64,000 bases of DNA, from NCBI GenBank assembly GCA_001247695.2, contig LGRX02024691.1:1-64000 (forward strand). The letters run 5' to 3'. Made by a program: the position numbers and the translations under genes. The stretch is from Cymbomonas tetramitiformis. Taxonomy: Eukaryota; Chlorophyta; Pyramimonadophyceae; Pyramimonadales; Pyramimonadaceae. Shown one piece after another: positions 20,257 through 28,073 of the stretch. The notes under the pieces are model-generated. The model ran no database searches. It was not told the origin of the DNA and saw only the letters and a list, made by a program, of their open reading frames with translations. Every line of letters begins with the position of its first letter. The first letter of the stretch is position 1.

Positions 20257-20979
20257 ATGCATTCACCGATAACATGTACAACATTTAACACCAATTGCTT
20301 TGAGGTTCTCCCAAATATTGTCGCAGACAGTATAGACTTAGTCATATTAGATTTACCATATAACCAGACCGCGTGTAAGTTTGATAAAGATAAGTTTGAC
20401 CTCACCAAATTGTGGACACATTTAAAACGGGTCGGAAAGCCTCGGACAGCTTACATATTCTTTTGTACCGCTCGATTTGGACACGAACTAATCTCAAGTA
20501 ACAAACGATGGTTTCGATATGATTTAGTGTGGGAAAAGACGGTCTCCGCAGGTTTTTACCACGCTAATCAGATGCCACTACGTAGTCACGAAATGATATA
20601 TGTATTTTATGATAAGCTACCGACGTATAACCCGCAGAAAACACAAGGGCTTCCATACACCCGTCACCCTGGGAGACGCACAGAGTTATATACCGGACAG
20701 TGCCCCCGAGTGAAAACAATATCTGATGGCAAACGATTCCCGAAATCGGTGATTAAAATTCCCAACGGTAATTACAAATCAAAGCATCCAACCGGAAAAC
20801 CGTCCGGAATTATTCAGTATCTAGTTCGTACATATTCAAACGCAGGAGACACCGTGCTCGACCCGACGATGGGAATCGGGACCACGGGGTACGTGTGTCG
20901 AAACGAACATCGCAGCTTTATTGGGATGGAAGTAGACAAACATTATTTTGATTGTGCGGAATTAAATAAAAGCGTGTGA
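20257..20979 (+). CDS. N6-adenine/N4-cytosine-type DNA methyltransferase
   Basis: A 240-residue class-beta amino-methyltransferase. The catalytic motif IV appears early as LDLPYNQ (a DLPY form of DPPY), and the SAM-binding motif I comes late as VLDPTMGIGTTG. This order is typical of the N6_N4_Mtase family used by phages and restriction systems. HPTGKPSGI before motif I is also characteristic. No endonuclease gene lies nearby, so it is probably a solitary enzyme that marks viral DNA. The stop codon falls inside a hairpin (20968-21043). Composition matches the AT-rich viral genes, unlike the GC-richer gene upstream. Confidence 0.88.
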   Translation: MHSPITCTTFNTNCFEVLPNIVADSIDLVILDLPYNQTACKFDKDKFDLTKLWTHLKRVGKPRTAYIFFCTARFGHELISSNKRWFRYDLVWEKTVSAGFYHANQMPLRSHEMIYVFYDKLPTYNPQKTQGLPYTRHPGRRTELYTGQCPRVKTISDGKRFPKSVIKIPNGNYKSKHPTGKPSGIIQYLVRTYSNAGDTVLDPTMGIGTTGYVCRNEHRSFIGMEVDKHYFDCAELNKSV

Positions 20980-21043
20980 AATTGTTACTTTTTCACATTA
21001 TCTATATGAAATCTGAAATCGTAACAAATCCACACGCTTTTTT
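20968..21043. terminator. Hairpin at the 3' end of the methyltransferase gene
   Basis: The arms AAAAGCGTGTGAAATTGTTAC and GTAACAAATCCACACGCTTTT surround a loop with CACATTATCTATAT, which is also the loop of hairpin H2. The stem starts within the last codons, and the right arm ends in TTTTTTGATT like the other hairpins. A role in mRNA 3'-end formation is likely by analogy with the palindrome signals of giant viruses and virophages. Confidence 0.6.
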
Positions 21044-21053
21044 GATTTATAGG

Positions 21054-21335
21054 TCACCACAACAATCTATCTGCGTAATAACCATTGCTACCGACGACAT
21101 TCCGGTCTTTCTTGTGTCTGATTTTGTACAGCCGACGTCTTTCATCGGCATACTCTTTACCCTTAGTGGCCATGTATGTTGGATAATCAGAAGCACCACG
21201 CTGACCCACTTGAGCGACCAGTTTACCATCCTTGAAAACATCAATCTTTTTGCTATGATTATTTGATGGGCTAATCTTCACACCGAGTTTCCGTGCTTGA
21301 CTTTTGTGTAAGCTTTGATTTGATAAGTCATTGTA
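21054..21335 (-). CDS. DUF5754-like viral protein, possibly with a broken start
   Basis: The C-terminal 85 residues carry the signature of a small conserved family found in large DNA viruses and related elements: KKIDVFKDGKLVAQVG, DYPTYMATKGKEYADERRRL, YKIRHKKD and a final GYYADRLLW. The function is unknown. The open frame runs upstream to 21416 but only through promoter sequence. The expected start, an ATG right after the TATAGTATAC motif at about 21330, is one frame out relative to the conserved coding. A one-base loss near the start, or a non-ATG start, would explain this. The gene diverges from the integrase gene across a shared promoter region. Confidence 0.72.
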   Translation of the reverse strand, partial: YNDLSNQSLHKSQARKLGVKISPSNNHSKKIDVFKDGKLVAQVGQRGASDYPTYMATKGKEYADERRRLYKIRHKKDRNVVGSNGYYADRLLW

Positions 21336-21361
21336 TACTATATGTAACACTATTATATAGT
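21336..21361. promoter_or_regulatory. Bidirectional promoter with TATAGTAT motifs
   Basis: Between the divergent DUF5754-like and integrase genes the sequence holds TATATAGT immediately before the integrase ATG, and ATATAGTATAC on the other strand immediately before the expected start. The same motif precedes most genes of the element. Confidence 0.6.
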
Positions 21362-22675
21362 ATGACAAGTAAACCAATATCTGAGAGTAGACTTCAAGAG
21401 TTATTTTTAGACCCAAAGTTTGGTCAATCTAGTGCCAATGCATTTACTAAGAAGCTTAAAGCACAAGGTTACAAGGTCACAGAATCTCAGGTCAAGGCTG
21501 CTATTTCCAAGACTGAGACATCACAAGTTTTATCACAACCCAAACGTGTAACCCGTAAAGATTACTTTCCGACCTATGGGCCAGTCGATAAGGTCTCTAT
21601 ACAAGCCGACCTTGCCTTCATACCGAAAGATAAGTCGGTGAACAAAGGATATGCCGTTCTTCTGACTGCGGTTAACGTTAATACTAACAAAGCGTATGCA
21701 ATCGCTTTGAAATCCAAAACCGTCAGAGATAAGAACAATAAAAGACAAGAGGATGTGGAGGGCATCGTTCCTGCCATGAAACGATTGATAAGCGAAACCA
21801 AAATGGACACTCTTAGTACAGACTTAGGCAGCGAGTTCACGAACAAACCAGTTCAAGCATTGTTGAAAGAGAAGGGTATCGAACATTACACGTCTCAAAA
21901 AGAGGACCACACTCGTCAAGGGAAATTCGAGCGGTTTAACAAAACTTTGAAACGAAGATTTAATTTCAACGAGGCGAGAACCGGTAAAAATAATTGGGTT
22001 GACTATTTGGACTCTATCGTCGAGAACTATAATGAAACGGTAAACCAAGGTAATATCAATGATACCCCTCCCGATGACATGAATAAGAATCGTGTTATTA
22101 GAAGTGTCTTGTTGAAACGCAATCAAACTGCCAAACTCTTACAAAAGTTAGACATTAAACCAGGCGACAAGGTACGCCTTCGCGTTACTAAAAAGACATT
22201 TGATAAGGAAAGCCGCACATGGAGTACCGAAATATACAAGGTCCGAAGTAGAAAGGGTTTGTCTTTCGTGATAGAGGACGGCGACGGTGATACCTTACGC
22301 CGACAATACAAGCCGCGAGAACTGAAAGAGGTTCAAGGACCTGTTTCCAAACCATCCAAAGAGACCCGAGGTAGTAAGACTGATAGTGAAAGTAAACAGG
22401 CTGCAAAATCTGAGCGTGCGTTGAAGAAAGAGGGTATAGAAGGAAATACCGCTTCCAAGACATCTAGAAACTACGACAACTACGAGGTCAATGTGTTTAT
22501 CAGCGACAAGAAATCCCCTAATTATCAAAAGACATTGAAAGGTTACCTCAAGCTCAATCGGTCTGGGAAAAGCAAGCGTAAATATCAATTGATATTCTAT
22601 GAGAAGTCTGAAGAGAATGAGTTTGTTGATATTCCAGACCCGGAAATCAAGTTGTTGAAAAAAAGAAACCGTTAA
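21362..22675 (+). CDS. rve-family (retroviral-type) integrase
   Basis: A 437-residue DDE integrase that would join the element ends to host DNA. Catalytic acidic residues are visible in SIQADLAFI, STDLGSEFTNK and GKFERFNKTLKR, in the usual D,D-35-E arrangement. The N-terminal 80 residues form a helical DNA-binding region. The C-terminal part (KPGDKVRLRV, RSRKGLSFVIEDGDGD) resembles the SH3-like domain of Polinton integrases, followed by a charged tail. I chose the ATG at 21362, directly after TATATAGT, over the longer frame from 21293. It accounts for the terminal inverted repeats and the short target duplication. Confidence 0.92.
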   Translation: MTSKPISESRLQELFLDPKFGQSSANAFTKKLKAQGYKVTESQVKAAISKTETSQVLSQPKRVTRKDYFPTYGPVDKVSIQADLAFIPKDKSVNKGYAVLLTAVNVNTNKAYAIALKSKTVRDKNNKRQEDVEGIVPAMKRLISETKMDTLSTDLGSEFTNKPVQALLKEKGIEHYTSQKEDHTRQGKFERFNKTLKRRFNFNEARTGKNNWVDYLDSIVENYNETVNQGNINDTPPDDMNKNRVIRSVLLKRNQTAKLLQKLDIKPGDKVRLRVTKKTFDKESRTWSTEIYKVRSRKGLSFVIEDGDGDTLRRQYKPRELKEVQGPVSKPSKETRGSKTDSESKQAAKSERALKKEGIEGNTASKTSRNYDNYEVNVFISDKKSPNYQKTLKGYLKLNRSGKSKRKYQLIFYEKSEENEFVDIPDPEIKLLKKRNR

Positions 22676-22681
22676 TATATA

Positions 22682-23290
22682 ATGAGAACATTATTGACCG
22701 ATGAGGTCGGAAGACGCAATTGTATGAAAATGATGGGAATTGCCAACGGCTCAAGTTCAGACACTCTGTTCCGAGGATATGGTAAACTCGCTAAAAACAA
22801 CTACGTGATAACGATGCCGAGTCAAAACAGTGCGGTATTCTACAATAGTTTGAGAGATTCAATCATAAGAACGGAGCCATTAGTGAGAGACATTCAGGAC
22901 TATAGCAGTGATATTGATACAACCATACCCAATTCTATGATGACAATGTTAAATCCAATGATGACAATGACACAAGACGATATCGATAATCAAGCGTTAA
23001 GGCGTATTGAGGAAGACGCTCAAGAACGAAACGCCATTCTCGCACAAGCAGCCAAACAACTACCACCAGACACTCCTGAAGCAACTAGACCGTCACGCGA
23101 TACTGGACCGGGTGCAAATCTGCGAAAGGAAGCAACAGCATTGTTACAAGGCGATATAATGGCTTCTCCAACCAGGTTTGGAACGTTTGCATCTGATAGA
23201 GTAATGACAAGAAGTCAAACGGCGGCTCCTGCAAGTCCTCTGCAAAGAGTTGTTAGTTACATAGCCGGAGGCGATTTAACACCCAAATAA
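22682..23290 (+). CDS. Hypothetical protein, probably virion-associated
   Basis: A 202-residue protein whose ATG follows GTTAATATATA, the promoter-like motif. A compact N-terminal domain of about 80 residues (RNCMKMMGIANGSS, YNSLRDSIIRTE) is followed by a Met/Thr-rich linker and a Pro/Ala-rich tail. No family is recognised. It starts the run of plus-strand structural genes after integrase. Confidence 0.7.
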   Translation: MRTLLTDEVGRRNCMKMMGIANGSSSDTLFRGYGKLAKNNYVITMPSQNSAVFYNSLRDSIIRTEPLVRDIQDYSSDIDTTIPNSMMTMLNPMMTMTQDDIDNQALRRIEEDAQERNAILAQAAKQLPPDTPEATRPSRDTGPGANLRKEATALLQGDIMASPTRFGTFASDRVMTRSQTAAPASPLQRVVSYIAGGDLTPK

Positions 23291-23307
23291 AAAACTCGTT
23301 AATAGTA

Positions 23308-24678
23308 ATGCAAGTTCCTTGTAATCAAAGCTATCAATCCAATGCTTACTGTCGTCCATCTAGTAGTTATTTTAGTAATTTTGTTGATGCCGATAAAGAT
23401 GAGAAACAAATACATAGTCCGGTTTCGCGTAACAGGTCTGACAACAGCAGTAAACCTTTCAAAACTATGGTAACAATCAAGAGCAAACCAATCATGAAAC
23501 CTAACGATGTTGACAAGTATACACAAAGGGACACCTCTAATTTGCTGAATGCCTTAAGTCAAGACGCCGTAAAAGTTCCAAGAACCGCCCTGAACAAAGT
23601 CTTTGGTGCTAATATCACGTCTAGGGACAATCCTACACAAACAAGGTATGCACGGGCATCAGATGTCGCTTATGCTTATAGTTATGGTGACCGAGGTCGG
23701 TTGAAAAGTATTATGAAAGGACTTCCGGGTTATTACGTAGACCGAAGTTTGTCGGGTAGAAACTCTACAACGTTGGTCAATCCTAAAAGCCAAGACGTTA
23801 TTATTGCATATCGAGGCTCTGATACAGAATTTGGAAGTCTGAACACTCTTGCCCAGGACATCTCACGTGGACAAAATGTAGAAGATTGGTATGTAAATCT
23901 TTTGACATTGATGAAACAACAACGTAGTACATCAAGATATCAAGAAGCACAACAACGATTTGACGATGTCAAAAGTAAATACGGTGGGTATAAGTTATCT
24001 GTGACTGGTCACTCTAATGGAGGTGGTCAAAGCAATTATATAGCCGAAGTTAACAACGTAGAAGGGCATCATTTCAACCCAGCAATCAATCCTATGCAAG
24101 AACCGATGAACACTCCTACGGAAAAGCAGGTGTTGTACTCAACAGAAGGCGATTTAGTGTCATTACCAGCCCGGTTGAGACCACATGCTAAAAGCAATTA
24201 CGATATCGTGCACGTCAATCCAAAGGTAGGTACGGAAAACGATTTGACAAAATTACATAGCGTGGAACAGATGTACTCAGATGCACCGGAGTCTACGCGA
24301 GTCAGTACAGCAAGGTCTCGTTACGGCTTCGCCAACGCCATGACAGGCTCGGCTGTGGGAGGGTACCTTGGATATTACACACCGACTGACACCAACGACG
24401 AACGTATCTTTAGGACCACTCAAGGTTTATTGGAACCAATCTTACTATCAGAAACTCCCAATGTGAATTTCACAGATTTCATGAATGTTATGGGTGTCAA
24501 AGAAAGCTTAGGTGAGAAGAATTATATACGTGGAAAATTGGGACTGAATCCTATAGAACAAAAACCGTTAACGGAAGTGCCGGTCTATGACCCAATCACG
24601 GAGATGATACGTCAAGCCACGGGTCGTGCTGACCAAGACAAGGAGTTGTTTGAAGAATCAAAAAAGGTGGCACTTTAG
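23308..24678 (+). CDS. Lipase class 3-like alpha/beta hydrolase
   Basis: A 456-residue protein with a class 3 lipase fold. AYRGSDTEF marks the oxyanion-side strand, and VTGHSNGGGQSNY holds the nucleophile elbow GHSNG with the catalytic Ser. Asp and His candidates follow (STEGDLVSLPAR, DIVHVNPK). The N-terminal 60 residues look disordered. The ATG follows GTTAATAGTA. Similar hydrolases occur in virions of Polinton-like and giant viruses and may help cross membranes; that role is inference here. The stop codon lies within hairpin H5, so the last residues are encoded by hairpin sequence, perhaps an insertion that truncated the original end. Confidence 0.8.
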   Translation: MQVPCNQSYQSNAYCRPSSSYFSNFVDADKDEKQIHSPVSRNRSDNSSKPFKTMVTIKSKPIMKPNDVDKYTQRDTSNLLNALSQDAVKVPRTALNKVFGANITSRDNPTQTRYARASDVAYAYSYGDRGRLKSIMKGLPGYYVDRSLSGRNSTTLVNPKSQDVIIAYRGSDTEFGSLNTLAQDISRGQNVEDWYVNLLTLMKQQRSTSRYQEAQQRFDDVKSKYGGYKLSVTGHSNGGGQSNYIAEVNNVEGHHFNPAINPMQEPMNTPTEKQVLYSTEGDLVSLPARLRPHAKSNYDIVHVNPKVGTENDLTKLHSVEQMYSDAPESTRVSTARSRYGFANAMTGSAVGGYLGYYTPTDTNDERIFRTTQGLLEPILLSETPNVNFTDFMNVMGVKESLGEKNYIRGKLGLNPIEQKPLTEVPVYDPITEMIRQATGRADQDKELFEESKKVAL

Positions 24679-24736
24679 GTCATATTCCCATTATCTTATA
24701 CATAACCATAATATGACCCAATCTGCCACCTTTTTT
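24660..24736. repeat. Long hairpin H5
   Basis: The hairpin is in reverse orientation relative to H3/H4 (the loop reads CCCATTATCTTATACATAAC). Its arms are slightly diverged (GGTGGCACTTTAGGTC and GACCCAATCTGCCACC). It overlaps the last codons and stop of the lipase-like gene and precedes the next gene by 18 bp. Confidence 0.9.
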
Positions 24737-24754
24737 GATTTATATGATAATAAG

Positions 24755-24967
24755 ATGGACCGTCAAGAATTGATACGCTTAGCCAAACTTCAATACCCCG
24801 ATATTAAAGAAGCTCATGTAGAATTGCTTGTAGATGATTATATCAAACGTCCAGAATTTTACGATGACCTTTGTACTGGAAACATTGAAGAACCAATTCC
24901 TTTAGAGCGGGATACTGTTGATTCTATAAAAGATAATTGTTATATTAATATAGATGAGCGTAATTAG
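24755..24967 (+). CDS. Small acidic hypothetical protein
   Basis: A 70-residue protein (begins MDRQELIRLAKLQYPDIKEA), acidic and helical. It overlaps the start of the minor capsid gene by 14 bp, which suggests translational coupling or simple compaction. I start it at 24755, after hairpin H5, and not in the longer frame that reads through the hairpin. No domain is recognised. Confidence 0.68.
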   Translation: MDRQELIRLAKLQYPDIKEAHVELLVDDYIKRPEFYDDLCTGNIEEPIPLERDTVDSIKDNCYINIDERN

Positions 24968-25954
24968 CACAAGAACGCTATTCTTGTCTTCCGAAGACAA
25001 TAGCAATGGAGACGCACGTGTTTTGCAAATGAACATACCCACTCAACTGATAAATTACCGAGCACAAACCAAATTGAGATTAACTTTGAATACTTTCTCT
25101 TGTGCAAAGACATGGTATAGTATCAACGAGACCAATGGCATCTTCTATGTGGGTGATACGGTAAATAATACTTTAACGGAAGTTCAAATACCTTATGCAA
25201 ATTATACTGATTTAGACCAACTAACAAGATTATTACAAACAAGCATAAAGACGCTGCCATTGTTGGATACACCGGTGATGTAAGTGTGTTATACAATAAT
25301 AGCGGCGATGGACTTGATTATAAGAATAAATTTCGTATAACGTTGAATCCTGCAGCACCCAATATTAAGTTTGTATCATTCAGCGTGAGTGGGGACTTTT
25401 TTGCTTTACCGGGAAGTAATTTACAAAATGCCCTAATTTCAGTTTCCACAGCTGGAAAATACAATGACTCAGATCAAGTACTCGGAGGTCGTGTTAATAG
25501 AAGCACAGCTGGTTTACGTGAGATATCTGAACTTATAGACTTGTTTGGCAGCACTACACCCAACTCCGTGTTTCAATCTGTTTATCCATGTAACATTCAA
25601 ACCAACGACGCCTTGTACCTTAGGGTCACATCGTTACCAACACACAATATTGAATCAACAAATCTTTCTACTTTTACAAACACTAACGAAATGATAAGTT
25701 CTGATATCTGGGCGAAAATACTATTGCCTAGTGACACAACGACAGACTTCATAAGATATATAGACCCAAACGACAACTTTGTTATTGAAGTGTCTGGGTC
25801 TCAATTTACTTCATTTAGAATCACACTTACAGATTCTAAAGCAAGATTAATCACATTGGCATCTCCGACTCAAGCGTCAGACGGTTCTATCAATTATTCA
25901 TTGAGCATCAAAGTTGAAGAATTGGCACCTGCTGGTCTATCAGATATTTTATAA
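24954..25954 (+). pseudogene. Minor capsid (penton-type) protein, frame-broken
   Basis: Two adjoining frames make one protein of about 330 residues. The first runs from 24954 to 25283 (109 residues). The second is open from 25211 and continues to 25954 as beta-rich sequence (AAIVGYTGDVSVLYNN onward). The frame must move by -1 between 25211 and 25280, most naturally at the short A run in CATAAAGACG near 25247. The second part has no promoter-like motif of its own. Position directly before the major capsid gene and the beta-rich, Asn/Thr-rich composition fit a single jelly-roll penton protein. The break may be real decay, a sequencing indel or recoding; no canonical slippery heptamer is present here. 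Confidence 0.68.
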
Positions 25955-25976
25955 TCTTTATAATATATATACAAAA

Positions 25977-27313
25977 ATGAGTCTGCCAATGAGTCTTGCT
26001 TACGGCTTATCGAAAATGAATTCATATTCAACTAATTACTTCAGATTAGAGACTACTAATCTTACCGAAGCATCAAGGTATAGTACTATTACACTAAATT
26101 TACCCGTTAATTCAATTGTAAACATGAAGAGTTTAGCCATGCATTGTTTAGGTTCCTGTACAACGCCTTCAGCATTTCAAAACGACGAAGATGTTGCTGA
26201 TGAATTACATACGACGCTCCCCAATGGCATCGAGAAACTGATTCAAAGAATGGAAATTTTCGCCGGAGGGCAGCAGTTGACCACTGGTTTTCAATCCTAC
26301 AACACGGTCAGTTGCGTACTTGATACTATCAAAACCACTCTTAGCAAAGAAATGACTTATCAAAGGGTTCTTAAGAATCAAGAAATCTCTGTAGCCGAGA
26401 ACTTTTACAGCACACCTCGTCCATACATTTTGAATCAATGGCTAACGTTTTTGGGTGAAGCTGAACCGTCCTACATTGATACTTCACTTTTGCCACCGAT
26501 TCAGATAAGGCTGTACCTTGCAGGTCCAGAAGTCCTCGGGTGTTGGCAAAAAACAAAAACGCCTGGTGCAGCAATTGACACGAAAGCTCAAGAAGAATTA
26601 GTATCGAAAGGCAATTTTAAATTGGACAAACTTTACTTTACCGTAGAGACGATTACATTCAGTTCTGGAGTATATGATGCTGCCGTTGAGAGCAAACTGC
26701 GTGATGGATTCTTGGAGATTCCGTATTGCAATTACTTTACCTTTTTCGAAGGAGCTGGTGGTATGGCCAAATCGACAAGGTTCTCTTTGAGTTCACAATG
26801 CATTAATAACATATATGCTGTGCAAAGGCCTAGTGATTATAGAGAAAAAAACAAAGGACTTATCAAATTGGCAAATACATGTGGAACCGAGCCTACCTAC
26901 CCTTATACTTTCAGTTTTCAGCAGGTGGATTGGGTGCTCTGCAATTTAACATTAATAACCTGTTCGTTCCTAACTATCGAGTCGACCCTCTTGCAGCATT
27001 CAATCTGCTGACTATCAGTAAAGCTGACAATTATGGAACGCTATCGGGATGTAAAATTAATTCATATGAAGATTGGCTGAACAACCAATTCATTCCCATG
27101 GTACGTTTGAATCTTCCCTCAGAAATGGGTGTAAGAAATTTAACTGGTTTGGATTCTCGGGGTTTAAACAGTCCCTTCTACTATCAAACTTCTATTGCAT
27201 CACCAGCAGACCCGCTACAAACGGTACTTACAACAAACGAAACCATGATTATTTGCGAAACGACAGCCGTGCTTCGTATCGGTCAAAACCGTGTGATTGA
27301 AACTGTATTTTAA
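25977..27313 (+). CDS. Major capsid protein (double jelly-roll type), -1 frame switch
   Basis: This gene encodes the hexon-type major capsid protein, about 445 residues over two frames. The first frame runs from the ATG at 25977, just after TATAATATATATAC, to 27011. The second frame is open after a TAG at about 26838 and ends at 27313, with typical C-terminal capsid sequence (YLPLYFQFSAGGLG, NYRVDPLAAFN). The switch needed is -1. In the overlap, at 26845-26851, lies GAA AAA AAC, a canonical A_AAA_AAC slippery heptamer in the correct phase. Either the protein is made by programmed frameshifting, or one A was lost from a run of eight. The size fits PLV capsid proteins. The order penton-hexon is common in the group. 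Confidence 0.8.
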
Positions 27314-27336
27314 AACGCTGTTAATAGTATACAAAT

Positions 27337-27657
27337 ATGGCTCAACAGCCAGGATTAAGCAGTTACAACATGAAAAAAGATGTAGGACCGAACGTGGACA
27401 AACAAATTCACACCGCGACGATGTTTCAAATGTCAGGTTTTAGACCGGTTATGATGCAACACCTACCATGTAAAACAATCAATGACATCACATATCCACC
27501 ATTCAGGATTAGCAACGTTCATCCTCTGGCTGGATACAAATCTTATACTTTAGGGCACAATCAAAAAGTGTCAAAAGAAATGGAAATGTTCCATTTCCCG
27601 ATGGAGCATCCATTGAATAGTCGATTGTTGCAACCTGTACCTTTGTTTTTTTCATAA
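27337..27657 (+). CDS. Small hypothetical virion-type protein
   Basis: A 106-residue protein whose ATG follows GTTAATAGTATAC. It is rich in Met, His and Pro (FRPVMMQHLPC, FHFPMEHPLNSR). No family is recognised. Position between the major capsid protein and the fiber genes suggests a minor structural or cement protein. Confidence 0.68.
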   Translation: MAQQPGLSSYNMKKDVGPNVDKQIHTATMFQMSGFRPVMMQHLPCKTINDITYPPFRISNVHPLAGYKSYTLGHNQKVSKEMEMFHFPMEHPLNSRLLQPVPLFFS

Positions 27658-27673
27658 GTTAATATATATTAAC

Positions 27674-28048
27674 ATGTCTTCATTTGGAAATGAATTGAAT
27701 GCAAAAAAAGTGGTGGCCGATGATTTGGTCGGTCGAGGAATGACCATCGGTCGTGATGGTAAAAATGGGGCTGTACCGGAAGCAAGAACTCAAATTAATT
27801 TGTTAGGAACTGAAGCTATATTTAATCTTGATGCAAGCCAAAGCGGGGACCCCGGTATTGCAGATTTCAACATGGCGGGAAAGCTAAGCAAATTTAGATT
27901 AGGTGGGTTGCCAATTGTCACAGGTCCAACAAATACACCTCCATTTGACGCCGAAGTTCCGGTTAATGGATTGTATGGTTATCGGACTACAAATACTTTA
28001 CCTGCCCAAATCTTTATGAAACTTGTCTCAAGACGTCCTCCACTGTAA
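27674..28048 (+). CDS. Short fiber-like protein with MSSFG anchor
   Basis: A 124-residue protein with the N-terminus MSSFGNELNAKKVVADDL. The same pattern, MS(S/A)FG followed by a Leu and a repeat-like strand, begins the two larger fiber genes at 28074 and 30561. This suggests a common anchor to the capsid. The rest is short and Gly/Asn-rich, without recognisable domains. The ATG follows TTAATATATATTAAC. It may be a trimmed fiber or an adaptor between vertex and fiber. Confidence 0.68.
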   Translation: MSSFGNELNAKKVVADDLVGRGMTIGRDGKNGAVPEARTQINLLGTEAIFNLDASQSGDPGIADFNMAGKLSKFRLGGLPIVTGPTNTPPFDAEVPVNGLYGYRTTNTLPAQIFMKLVSRRPPL

Positions 28049-28073
28049 ATTATTAAATCGTTTATAGTATATA

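Noticed and set aside
19768..20284. Several 76-129 residue ORFs with 8-residue repeats on both strands over the 24-bp array.
   Set aside because: They are open only because the period is a multiple of three. They occur in several frames of both strands and lack promoter or domain support.
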